Positions 19,250 through 26,841 of a stretch of DNA of 64,000 nucleotides are shown in pieces. Numbering within the stretch: position 1 is the first letter of the stretch; each line of letters starts with the position of its first letter. The DNA comes from Stappia sediminis (GTDB lineage Bacteria > Pseudomonadota > Alphaproteobacteria > Rhizobiales > Stappiaceae). The notes under the pieces were generated by a model. That model was not told where the DNA came from. It made no database searches and was given only the letters and a program-made list of their open reading frames with translations. The stretch spans positions 496,001 to 560,000 of the forward strand of contig NZ_WUMV01000002.1 of assembly GCF_009826895.1 (NCBI RefSeq), in the 5' to 3' direction. Made by a program: the position numbers and the translations under genes.

Positions 19250-20053
19250 ATGGATGCATACCCCAATCATACGCAACGGCAGATTCTGAACGAGTTGCGC
19301 AAGGTGGGTGGACTGCAAAAGATCAGCGTTCTTGCTGAAACGTTGGACATTTCCGGCGAGACCGTGCGGCGCAACGTCAAGCGGCTCGTCGAAATGGGAA
19401 CCGTGGAAAAATCGCACGGCAGCGTGCAGCTGATCGATCAGGAGGAACAGGAAGAAGGCAACCTTCAGGAGCGGCTGAACCTGAACCAGGCGGCCAAGAA
19501 ACGAATTGCCGGCTTTGTCGCAAGGATGATCCCCAACGAGTGCTCGCTCTTTTTGGATATCGGCAGTACCACCGCCTTCATCGCAGACGCACTTCGTGGT
19601 CACCGCAAACTCATGATCGTGACCAACTCGGTCTACGTCGCCTACCGGCTTTCCATGCGCAATGAGAACCGCGTGTTCATGGCGGGAGGTGAATTGCGGG
19701 GCGAAGATGGTGGTGCTTTCGGGGCCGATGCGATGGCATTCGTTTCCAATTTCCACACGGATTTCGCCATCCTTTCCACCGCGGGTCTCGATCCTCGAAA
19801 TGGCTTTACGCTTTTCGATCTGGAGGAAGCCAAGTTTTCCCGGCACATTATGGGAAATTCCGGCACCCGGATCATGGCTTGCGATTCAAGCAAGTTCGGA
19901 CGGGAAGGGGCGGTAACGATCGGCAATCCCGAGCAGGTTGACCACCTCGTGACCGACACCACACCGCCGGAGGCCTTGCAGGTTGCGATGCGCGACTGGG
20001 GCATCGAAGTGCACCTCGCCGATTGGGTCAAAAACGCCGCCGCAGGCTCTTGA
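19250..20053 (+). CDS. DeoR/GlpR-family transcriptional regulator
   Basis: A 267-residue DeoR-type repressor. The N-terminal helix-turn-helix (RQILNELRKVGGLQKISVLAETLDIS, then GETVRRNVKRLVEMGTVEK) is followed by the sugar-isomerase-like effector domain with LFLDIGSTTAFIADAL, IVTNSVYVAYRLS, GGELRGEDGGAFG and MACDSSKFGREGAVTIG. DeoR proteins usually sense phosphorylated metabolites. That fits the two small-molecule kinases in the cluster and suggests a phosphorylated inducer. The ATG at 19250 has a strong GGAGG ribosome site. It is transcribed divergently from the first dehydrogenase and is the only regulator in the 16-30 kb block. Confidence 0.88.
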   Translation: MDAYPNHTQRQILNELRKVGGLQKISVLAETLDISGETVRRNVKRLVEMGTVEKSHGSVQLIDQEEQEEGNLQERLNLNQAAKKRIAGFVARMIPNECSLFLDIGSTTAFIADALRGHRKLMIVTNSVYVAYRLSMRNENRVFMAGGELRGEDGGAFGADAMAFVSNFHTDFAILSTAGLDPRNGFTLFDLEEAKFSRHIMGNSGTRIMACDSSKFGREGAVTIGNPEQVDHLVTDTTPPEALQVAMRDWGIEVHLADWVKNAAAGS

Positions 20054-20260
20054 TGATTTAGTCCGGCCCGTTTCTTCCGGGGAGAGTTAAGGCAACGCCA
20101 TTGGAAAGCGGTTGTCGGTCGGCGGTCTTCTTGAAGATTCCCTGTTGGATTGAGTGGCGTGGGCAACTGCCTGCCGCCGGAGGTTTTGTCGCGTCCTGAA
20201 TTGAGGGAAGATTTGAACGGATGAATTTGAGTGGCGCCGAAATTTACGCTTGATGTGTGA

Positions 20261-20303
20261 AATAACACAAAAAGCTGCAAATTGTGTTGATATTTGTGGA
20301 AAC
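20261..20303. promoter_or_regulatory. Operator-like motif upstream of second dehydrogenase
   Basis: ATTGTGTTG at 20281-20289 and TTTGTGGAA at 20293-20301 are separated by three bases. The same two nine-mers with the same spacing occur at 24704-24724 before the transporter. An inverted AACACAA lies just ahead at about 20264-20270, giving a dyad AACACAA...TTGTGTT. The 316 bases between deoR and the dehydrogenase otherwise hold no gene. Confidence 0.6.
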
Positions 20304-20369
20304 ATATTGCCCATTTAAACGGAGAAAGCATCGGGAGTGTGGTTCGAATTGCATGATGGGGAGCCGGAA

Positions 20370-22793
20370 ATGAGCCGCCTTGAAGCAAAGCACCTGATCA
20401 TTGGCGGCGGCATCATTGGGTGCTCGATAGCCTATCATCTGGCCAGGAACGGCGAGAAGGATGTCGTGCTTCTGGAAAAGTCATCCCTGACCGAAGGTGC
20501 TACATGGCATGCCGCTGGTCTGATCGGTCAGCTTCGCTCTTCCCGGAACACGACCCGGATGCTGAAGCGTTCGGTTGCCATGTACGATAGTCTGGAAAAA
20601 GAAACCGGCATGGCTTTCGACTGGAAGAAAGTCGGCAGCCTGCGTCTCGCGGTCACGAAAGAACGTCTTCTGGAAGCCCGGCGCCTGACGACGATGGCGC
20701 GCAGCTTCGGTCTGGAAATGCATATGATTTCCGCAGAAGAGGCAAAGTCGCTTTTCCCTTATATCGATGCCACCGGACTTCTTGGCGCTGCCTATGTCCC
20801 CTCCGACGGTCATGTGGATCCGGCAAGCCTGACCCAGGCGATCGCATCCGCCGCGCGAAAAGCCGGCGTAAAGATCAGGCAGGGCATCAAGGTTGAGGGT
20901 TTTGAAGTCGATGAAGGCCGCATCACCAAGGTGCAGACAAATGGGGGGGATTATTCGGCTGATGTCGTTGTCCTTGCCGCCGGCATGTGGAGCCGGGAAC
21001 TTGGCGCGAAGCTTGGAATTCGTGTGCCGGCATGCGCCGTCGAGCATCAGTACATCGTTACCGAACCTCTGCCGGATGTGGAACTGGTCAGGAACCTGCC
21101 AACGCTGCGCGATCCGGAGCGGCTGGTCTATTACAAGCCCGATGCCGGCGGGCGGCTGGTAATCGGTGGATATGAAGAGGGGACATTACCGTTCGGGGAA
21201 AACGGAATTCCCGGAGAATTCGCCCGTCAACTTCTTCCTGACAATCTGGATCGGTTTGGGCCGCTAGCCGAGCTTGCCGCCGAGGTGACACCCGTCTTGA
21301 ACGAGGTCGGTATCAGGACCGTGATCAATGGACCTATCCCATATTCCGCCGATGGCGACTTCGTGATGGGCTGGGCGCCAGGCTTCGATAATCTGATGAT
21401 GGCCACCGGCTTTTTATACGGTATTGCCGCCGGTGGCGGTGCGGGCGAAATGATTGCCGAATGGATTACGCAGGGGCGCCCGAGCCTGGATCTCTGGCCA
21501 CTCGACATTCGTCGCTTCGGTCCGCATCACGGGACGAAAGCCTTCATGTATCCCCGCGCGGTGGAGCATTATGCCCACCATTACAAGATGCGTTATCCAG
21601 GTCAGGAGCACGAGAGCGCCCGCCAGCTCCGTCTTTCGCCGCTCTATGGCATCCTGAAGGAGCGTGGCGCGGTCTATGGATCCAAGAACGGCTGGGAACG
21701 GCCTTTGTGGTTCGCGCCCGAAGGTGTGGAACCTGTCGACCAGCTCGACTTCCTCGAACCCGGCTGGCACAAATACGCCGCCGAGGAACACAAGGCGGTC
21801 CGCGAAGGCGTGGCGTTGATCGACCAGTCGAGCTTTTCAAAGTTCGAGATGATTGGTCCGGGCTCTCTCGATCTCCTGCAAAAGATTGCGGCCTGCAACA
21901 TGGACAGGCCCACGGGTTCGGTCATCTACGCCCAGTTGTGCAACGACCGCGGCGGGATCGAGGCGGATGTGACGGTCACCCGGCTCGGAAGAGACCATTT
22001 CTATATAATCACCGGTTCGGGCTTCGGCACGCACGATGCGGACTGGATTCGTCGGCACATGCCGAAGGATGGCTCGGTGCAGTTGATCGAGATGACCTCG
22101 GCGCGTGCGGTCATCAACATTTGCGGCCCGAAGTCACGCGATGTCTTGCAAGCGGTTTGCGAGCAGGATGTTTCCAACGACGCGTTTCCCTTCGCAACAG
22201 CGCGGGAAATTGTCATCGGGGCGGCCCCGGTACGTGCGGCGCGGATCGGCTTTGTCGGCGAACTGGGGTGGGAGCTGCATGCGCCAACCGAATTCGGCGC
22301 TCATGTCTATAGCGTTCTGCGCGAAGCCGGTGAACCGTTCGGGATCCGCGATGTTGGCTATCGTGCGATCGACAGTCTGCGCCTTGAGAAAGGTTATCTC
22401 TATTGGTCCGCCGATATTTCTCCCGACTATACGCCTCTCGAAGCCGGATTGGGTTTTCGGGTTCATCTGAAATCGGGTGGTGCTTTCCTCGGCCGAGATG
22501 TGCTGGCAAGGCAGAAAGCAGAGGGGGTGCAGCGTAAACTCTGCACTTTCGTTACCGATGCAAGGCTTCCGGTTTTCGGTGGCGAGACTATCCTCCATGG
22601 CGGTGAAACGGTCTCGCTCGCGACGTCGGCAGGCTTCGGTCACACCGTCGGCAAGTCAATCATCTTCGGATATCTGGGTGCCGAACTGTGGGATCGCGAG
22701 GCATTCGAGATCGAGGTCTTTGGAAACCGCCATCCAGTCGAGCGTGTGGACGGGCCGCTTTACGATCCGCGAAACGAACGGTTGAAAGCCTGA
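20370..22793 (+). CDS. FAD-dependent dimethylglycine/sarcosine dehydrogenase-like protein (DAO + GcvT domains), copy 2
   Basis: An 807-residue paralogue of the flavoprotein on the opposite strand at 16543-18987. FAD domain: HLIIGGGIIGCSIAYHLARNG and ATWHAAGLIGQLRSSRNTT, with the candidate covalent-FAD His. C-terminal folate/GcvT half: FVGELGWELHAPTEF and RAIDSLRLEKGYLYWSADIS. The ATG at 20370 is chosen over GTG 20337 because GGGGAG is suitably placed. It is followed after 10 bases by a choline-kinase-like gene, so the two form an operon. Having two divergent paralogues in one cluster suggests sequential removal of two methyl groups or two related substrates. This is an inference. Confidence 0.85.
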   Translation: MSRLEAKHLIIGGGIIGCSIAYHLARNGEKDVVLLEKSSLTEGATWHAAGLIGQLRSSRNTTRMLKRSVAMYDSLEKETGMAFDWKKVGSLRLAVTKERLLEARRLTTMARSFGLEMHMISAEEAKSLFPYIDATGLLGAAYVPSDGHVDPASLTQAIASAARKAGVKIRQGIKVEGFEVDEGRITKVQTNGGDYSADVVVLAAGMWSRELGAKLGIRVPACAVEHQYIVTEPLPDVELVRNLPTLRDPERLVYYKPDAGGRLVIGGYEEGTLPFGENGIPGEFARQLLPDNLDRFGPLAELAAEVTPVLNEVGIRTVINGPIPYSADGDFVMGWAPGFDNLMMATGFLYGIAAGGGAGEMIAEWITQGRPSLDLWPLDIRRFGPHHGTKAFMYPRAVEHYAHHYKMRYPGQEHESARQLRLSPLYGILKERGAVYGSKNGWERPLWFAPEGVEPVDQLDFLEPGWHKYAAEEHKAVREGVALIDQSSFSKFEMIGPGSLDLLQKIAACNMDRPTGSVIYAQLCNDRGGIEADVTVTRLGRDHFYIITGSGFGTHDADWIRRHMPKDGSVQLIEMTSARAVINICGPKSRDVLQAVCEQDVSNDAFPFATAREIVIGAAPVRAARIGFVGELGWELHAPTEFGAHVYSVLREAGEPFGIRDVGYRAIDSLRLEKGYLYWSADISPDYTPLEAGLGFRVHLKSGGAFLGRDVLARQKAEGVQRKLCTFVTDARLPVFGGETILHGGETVSLATSAGFGHTVGKSIIFGYLGAELWDREAFEIEVFGNRHPVERVDGPLYDPRNERLKA

Positions 22794-22803
22794 GGAGAGA
22801 TTT

Positions 22804-23733
22804 ATGGTGCAACATGCGGACTCGGTCATTTCAGCCCTTCGCAAGGCCCCCGGCTTTTCCGATCTCAAGGCTGAGGAATGTTCGATAACGCGCCTCGGCG
22901 GGCTCACCAATCTGGTGCATCGGGTTTCAGCGCCTCAGGGCGATGTGATCGTCCGCATACCTGGCGAAGGCACGGAGGAATATATCGACCGCGCGGTAGA
23001 GGCCACCAACGCCAGGGCCGCGCATCGTGCCGGGGTCTCGCCGGAAGTGTTATGGGCGGATGCCGAAACTGGAGTGATGATCACGCGCGCCATCGATGGC
23101 ATCACCACCATGACGCCCGATCTCTTCAAATCCCGCTCAGGCTCGCCTGCTCGGGCCGGCCAAGCACTGGCGAAACTGCATCGTTCGGGTGAAACGTTCG
23201 ACTTCCGGTTCGAGCTGTTTTCCATGATCGACGGATATCTGAAAGTGCTCTCCACGAAGGATACGGATCTGCCTGAAGGGTATCATGGCATCGTCAAGGC
23301 GGCGGAACCGGTCAAGGAAGTTCTAGCAGCCAGTCGGGTGCAACTGGCCCCCTGTCATTGCGACCCGCTTTGCGAAAACTTCCTGGACGACGGCGAGATC
23401 ATGTGGATCGTCGACTGGGAATATTCAGGCATGAACGATCCATTGTGGGATGTGGGCGATCTCTCGGTCGAGGCGGGGATGGACGAAAGGCAGGAAGCTG
23501 AGCTCCTGCGCGGTTATTTCGGCAGGAACCCGAGCGCGGCGGAGAAGGGACGCGTCGTGATCTACAAGGCGATGTGCGATCTGCTCTGGACCTTGTGGGG
23601 GCTGATCCAGCATGCCGACGGCAATCCGGCGGAAGATTTCTGGGCCTATGCCACCACCCGGTTCGAGCGCTGCAAGGCGCTGATGCAGAGTGCGGAATTC
23701 GACAGCCACGTTGCAGCGATACGCGCCGTATAG
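22804..23733 (+). CDS. Choline/ethanolamine-kinase-like phosphotransferase (APH fold), copy 1
   Basis: A 309-residue kinase-like protein. A glycine-rich N-lobe (SITRLGGLTNLVHRVSAP) precedes the invariant Lys-equivalent region VIVRIPGEGTEEYIDR. The Brenner motif is CHCDPLCENFL (Asp base, Asn metal ligand), followed by the metal-binding IVDWEYSGMNDPLWDVG. This pattern (H-x-D-x4-N plus DWEY) is characteristic of choline/ethanolamine and related small-alcohol kinases. Context, with a betaine-type transporter and N-demethylating flavoproteins, suggests an N-methylated amino alcohol as substrate. It lies 10 bases after the dehydrogenase gene and is cotranscribed. The target is not proven; the APH superfamily also includes antibiotic kinases. 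Confidence 0.82.
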   Translation: MVQHADSVISALRKAPGFSDLKAEECSITRLGGLTNLVHRVSAPQGDVIVRIPGEGTEEYIDRAVEATNARAAHRAGVSPEVLWADAETGVMITRAIDGITTMTPDLFKSRSGSPARAGQALAKLHRSGETFDFRFELFSMIDGYLKVLSTKDTDLPEGYHGIVKAAEPVKEVLAASRVQLAPCHCDPLCENFLDDGEIMWIVDWEYSGMNDPLWDVGDLSVEAGMDERQEAELLRGYFGRNPSAAEKGRVVIYKAMCDLLWTLWGLIQHADGNPAEDFWAYATTRFERCKALMQSAEFDSHVAAIRAV

Positions 23734-23787
23734 AGGCCAATTCGATTTAATGACCGTCTTGTTCGCTGCCATGCGTCCGGCAATTTT

Positions 23788-24564
23788 TCAGGCGTCGATT
23801 ACGGCGAGCAATTCGTCGCGTAGCGCCGGGGTCGCGGCGGTGACGACACGGCCGTCCGAGTCGATGCCGAGCGGATTGCCCTTCCAGTCGCTCATCACGC
23901 CGCCTGCGGCTGCGACAAGCCCAACCAGAGGAAGATAGTCGTAAGGCTCCAGTCCGAAATCCACCACCGCGTCGATCTGTCCCGAGGCGACGAGCGCATG
24001 GGGATAGCAATCATAGGCCATGCGCCGGGTATGGCCTGTCCTGCAAAGGCGAAAGAAGCGCTCCGGGTCATCGGCGCTCAGCCGTTCTGCCTCATTGATA
24101 TAGACCATGGCCTCGCCAAGGCGTGTAGTGTCGCGGCAGGTTATCGTCTCTCCATTGCGCGTGGCGCGCTGGCCCGAAAAGCCGACATAGGTTTCATTCA
24201 GCGCGGGCATGCGCACGATGCCGATTTGCGGGGTACCGTTCACGATGCGCCCGAGCAACATTCCAAACAGCGGATTTCCTGTAATGAACGACCGCGTGCC
24301 ATCGATCGGGTCGATGAACCAGATCGCGTCTGCGCCCTGATTTTCGGTTCCGAACTCTTCGCCGAAAATCCCGTCATCGGGAAAAGCTTCGGCCAGTTCC
24401 TTGCGTATGAAGGCTTCCGTTGACCGGTCCGCGATGGTCACCGGGCTGTCGTCGGCCTTGGCCTCCAGATCGAGCGGAGAGCGGAAATATTCCATCGGGA
24501 TGCGGCTTGCCCGCTCCACGATTTTGCTCGCCCGTCGGACAATATCGTCGATATCGGCTTCCAT
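23788..24564 (-). CDS. Inositol monophosphatase-family phosphatase (HisN-like)
   Basis: A 258-residue IMPase-superfamily Mg2+-dependent phosphatase. Metal-site motifs are visible: the Glu pair in DDGIFGEEFG, WFIDPIDGTRSFITGNPLFG (the DPxDG motif) and the C-terminal LEPYDYLPLVGLVAAAGG (Asp ligand). The DGTRSFITG wording is typical of the HisN type of histidinol-phosphatase common in Hyphomicrobiales. The start is the ATG at 24564. Its position, divergent from the transporter and sharing its promoter region with the repeated operator, suggests a dedicated role in dephosphorylating a cluster metabolite. A housekeeping histidine role cannot be excluded. Confidence 0.82.
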   Translation of the reverse strand: MEADIDDIVRRASKIVERASRIPMEYFRSPLDLEAKADDSPVTIADRSTEAFIRKELAEAFPDDGIFGEEFGTENQGADAIWFIDPIDGTRSFITGNPLFGMLLGRIVNGTPQIGIVRMPALNETYVGFSGQRATRNGETITCRDTTRLGEAMVYINEAERLSADDPERFFRLCRTGHTRRMAYDCYPHALVASGQIDAVVDFGLEPYDYLPLVGLVAAAGGVMSDWKGNPLGIDSDGRVVTAATPALRDELLAVIDA

Positions 24565-24685
24565 GTTTTTTCCGCTCGGTCCGGCCGCCAGTTGGCTGTC
24601 GTTGCAGCCGATAACTGGCACTGCGCGTGATGGCATTGTGAAGGTTATGCAAAAGCACGCCGGACCGCCACAGATAAGCGCATAT

Positions 24686-24724
24686 TTCCACAAAATCTGT
24701 TGGATTGTGTTGCGTTTTGTGGAA
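24686..24724. promoter_or_regulatory. Operator-like motif between phosphatase and transporter genes
   Basis: A perfect 10 bp inverted repeat TTCCACAAAA (24686-24695) / TTTTGTGGAA (24715-24724) brackets ATTGTGTTG (24704-24712). The arrangement ATTGTGTTG, three bases, TTTGTGGAA is identical to that upstream of the second dehydrogenase. It lies in the divergent promoter region of the HisN-like phosphatase and the periplasmic binding protein and so could regulate both. Confidence 0.65.
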
Positions 24725-24790
24725 TCGTTGATACGTTTTATGCCGGTCGTCAAAAAGATCGGGCGAGGAAAACCAGCGGGGAATATTGAG

Positions 24791-25732
24791 ATGGCACGTA
24801 AACTCCTGGCGGCTGTGGCTGCCTTCTCCACCTTGGCGGTTCATGGCGCGTTGGCGGAACCGGAATCGACCGACCCGATCAAGCTGACTACCCATGACTG
24901 GACCGGTCAGATTGTGACCACGACGATCATGGGCGAGGTGCTGAAGAACGCCGGTTACAATGTCGAATATGTCCAGGCCGACTACATCGCCCAGTTCGCA
25001 GGGTTGAAAACCGGTGATCTCCACGTCGCCATGGAGATTTGGGAAACGACCGGCCGCGAAGCGATGGATGAAGCGACTGCCACCGGCAATGTCGTGAACA
25101 TGGGCGAAACGGGGATGGTCGCGATCGAGGAGTGGTGGTACCCGGCCTATATGGCGGACGTTTGCCCCGGTCTGCCGGATTGGAAAGCGCTGAACGACTG
25201 CGCTGAGGAATTCGCGACGCCGGAAACCGCGCCGCTCGGACGCTATCTCGGCGGGCCGGTCACCTGGGGCGGCTTTGACGATGAACGCGTTGAAGCCCTC
25301 GGGATGGATTTCGAAGTCGTCCATGCCGGCACGGATGCGGCTCTCTTTGCAGAGCTTGAATCCGCCTATCAACGCAAGGCGCCGATCGTGCTCTGGCTCT
25401 ACACCCCTCACTGGGCGCCGTCGAAATACGAAGGCAGTTTCGTGAAATTCCCGCCTTATTCGGCGGAATGTTACAACGATCCGTCAGTCGGCATTAATCC
25501 CGACGCCGCTTATGACTGTGGCAAGCCGACGGGGCCGATCTGGAAAGTCGCGTGGAAAGGCGTCGAGGAAAAATGGCCGGGCGCGGCGAAAGCGATAAAG
25601 GCTTTCAAGGTCAGCAACGCGGATATGGGCGAGATGGTCGCAAAGGTCGATCTTCAGGGAATGTCCGTCGATGACGTGGTTGCCGAGTGGATGGCGGCCA
25701 ACAAAGATAGCTGGAGTTCCTGGGCGCAGTAA
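24791..25732 (+). CDS. Glycine betaine-type ABC transporter substrate-binding protein (OpuAC/ProX family)
   Basis: A 313-residue periplasmic protein with a signal peptide of about 22 residues (ending in HGALAEP). The mature part is an OpuAC/ProX-type domain. Aromatic residues likely to cage a quaternary ammonium are seen in THDWTGQ, EIWETTG, EEWWYPAYM and LWLYTPHWAP. There are several cysteines (ADVCPGLP, NDCAEEF, AECYNDP, YDCGKP) that could form two disulphides. It heads a four-gene operon with the ATPase, permease and a kinase. It binds a betaine-like ligand by family; which one is unknown. Confidence 0.88.
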   Translation: MARKLLAAVAAFSTLAVHGALAEPESTDPIKLTTHDWTGQIVTTTIMGEVLKNAGYNVEYVQADYIAQFAGLKTGDLHVAMEIWETTGREAMDEATATGNVVNMGETGMVAIEEWWYPAYMADVCPGLPDWKALNDCAEEFATPETAPLGRYLGGPVTWGGFDDERVEALGMDFEVVHAGTDAALFAELESAYQRKAPIVLWLYTPHWAPSKYEGSFVKFPPYSAECYNDPSVGINPDAAYDCGKPTGPIWKVAWKGVEEKWPGAAKAIKAFKVSNADMGEMVAKVDLQGMSVDDVVAEWMAANKDSWSSWAQ

Positions 25733-25744
25733 TGAAAACTTTAT

Positions 25745-25770
25745 CGGCGGTGTCTCCAACGGCACCGCCG
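25745..25770 (+). terminator. Intercistronic hairpin after binding-protein gene
   Basis: CGGCGGTG / CACCGCCG form an 8 bp stem with a 10-base loop, followed by TTATTG, between the binding-protein and ATPase genes. Such partial attenuators often give excess binding protein over the membrane components; that role is inferred. Confidence 0.5.
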
Positions 25771-25812
25771 TTATTGTGTCTGACGACCTGATGCTCAAGA
25801 CCGGAGTTGGCG

Positions 25813-26841
25813 ATGGAGCGCCCCGTCATCCTTGATTGCCGCGGAGTGTGGAAACTTTACGGGCCTCATACCAGGAATTTTCTTGAAAAACATAACGGCT
25901 CGCCCACCGACATGGCTTTGGCGGAAGCCAACATCATCAGCGCGGTGCGCGATGCCAGCGTGAAAATCCGCAAGGGCGAAATTTTCGTCATCATGGGTTT
26001 GTCGGGATCGGGCAAGTCCACGTTGGTGCGTTGCCTGTCCCGTCTCGTCGAGCCGACGGCAGGCGAAATCCGCTTCGAGGGCAGCGATCTGCTGGCGATG
26101 AGCGAGAACGAACTCATTCATCTGCGGCGGAAGAAGATGGGCATGGTGTTTCAGCACTTTGCCTTGTTGCCGCACCTCACGGTGCTTCAGAACGCGGCCT
26201 TTCCGCTTGATGTTCAGGGCGTGGATCGCCGCACTCGCGAGGAAAAGGCGCGCCAGATGATCGACATCGTCGGTCTGACCGGGAGGGAAGATTACTATCC
26301 CCGGCAGTTGTCCGGTGGCCAGCAGCAGCGCGTCGGCATTGCCCGCTCGCTTGTCGCAGATCCTGACCTGTGGTTCCTCGACGAACCGTTTTCGGCGCTG
26401 GATCCGCTTATTCGCCGTGAGATGCAGGATGAGTTTCTCCGGCTTCAATCGATGTTACAAAAGACGATTGTCTTCATCACGCATGATTTCGACGAGGCGA
26501 TCCGGCTTGCAGATCGTATTGCGGTCATGAAGGGCGGGCGCATCGAGCAGACGGCCACGCCCGAGGAACTGGTTCTCAATCCTTCGACGCCTTATGTCGA
26601 GGAGTTCACGCGCCACGTTCCGCGCGCCAAGGTGATGAAACTGCGCTCCGTCATGTCGCCGGATGTTCCCGATGGCGTCTACGCGGGGGAACTTTCGGGC
26701 AATCGGACCGTCGCGGATACAATCCATCAGATCGATGCCGCGACGCACCCCTTCAAGGTGACCGGGGAAGAAGGCGAGGTCATCGGAACCATCGATGCCC
26801 GCACCGCGATAGACGTCATGATCGGGCGGACCGGCGCATGA
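25813..26841 (+). CDS. Glycine betaine-type ABC transporter ATP-binding protein (ProV/OpuAA family)
   Basis: A 342-residue ABC ATPase. Walker A is GLSGSGKSTLVRCLSRLVEP, the Q-loop region is MVFQHFALLPH, the signature LSGGQQQRVGIARSL, Walker B LWFLDEPFSALD and the switch His FITHDFDEA. It has the insertions typical of the ProV class, N-terminally a long segment before Walker A (YGPHTRNFLEKHNGSPTD). The C-terminal ~80 residues are a reduced regulatory region with one CBS-like stretch. The ATG at 25813 has CGGAG six bases ahead. Its stop overlaps the permease start by four bases. Confidence 0.92.
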   Translation: MERPVILDCRGVWKLYGPHTRNFLEKHNGSPTDMALAEANIISAVRDASVKIRKGEIFVIMGLSGSGKSTLVRCLSRLVEPTAGEIRFEGSDLLAMSENELIHLRRKKMGMVFQHFALLPHLTVLQNAAFPLDVQGVDRRTREEKARQMIDIVGLTGREDYYPRQLSGGQQQRVGIARSLVADPDLWFLDEPFSALDPLIRREMQDEFLRLQSMLQKTIVFITHDFDEAIRLADRIAVMKGGRIEQTATPEELVLNPSTPYVEEFTRHVPRAKVMKLRSVMSPDVPDGVYAGELSGNRTVADTIHQIDAATHPFKVTGEEGEVIGTIDARTAIDVMIGRTGA

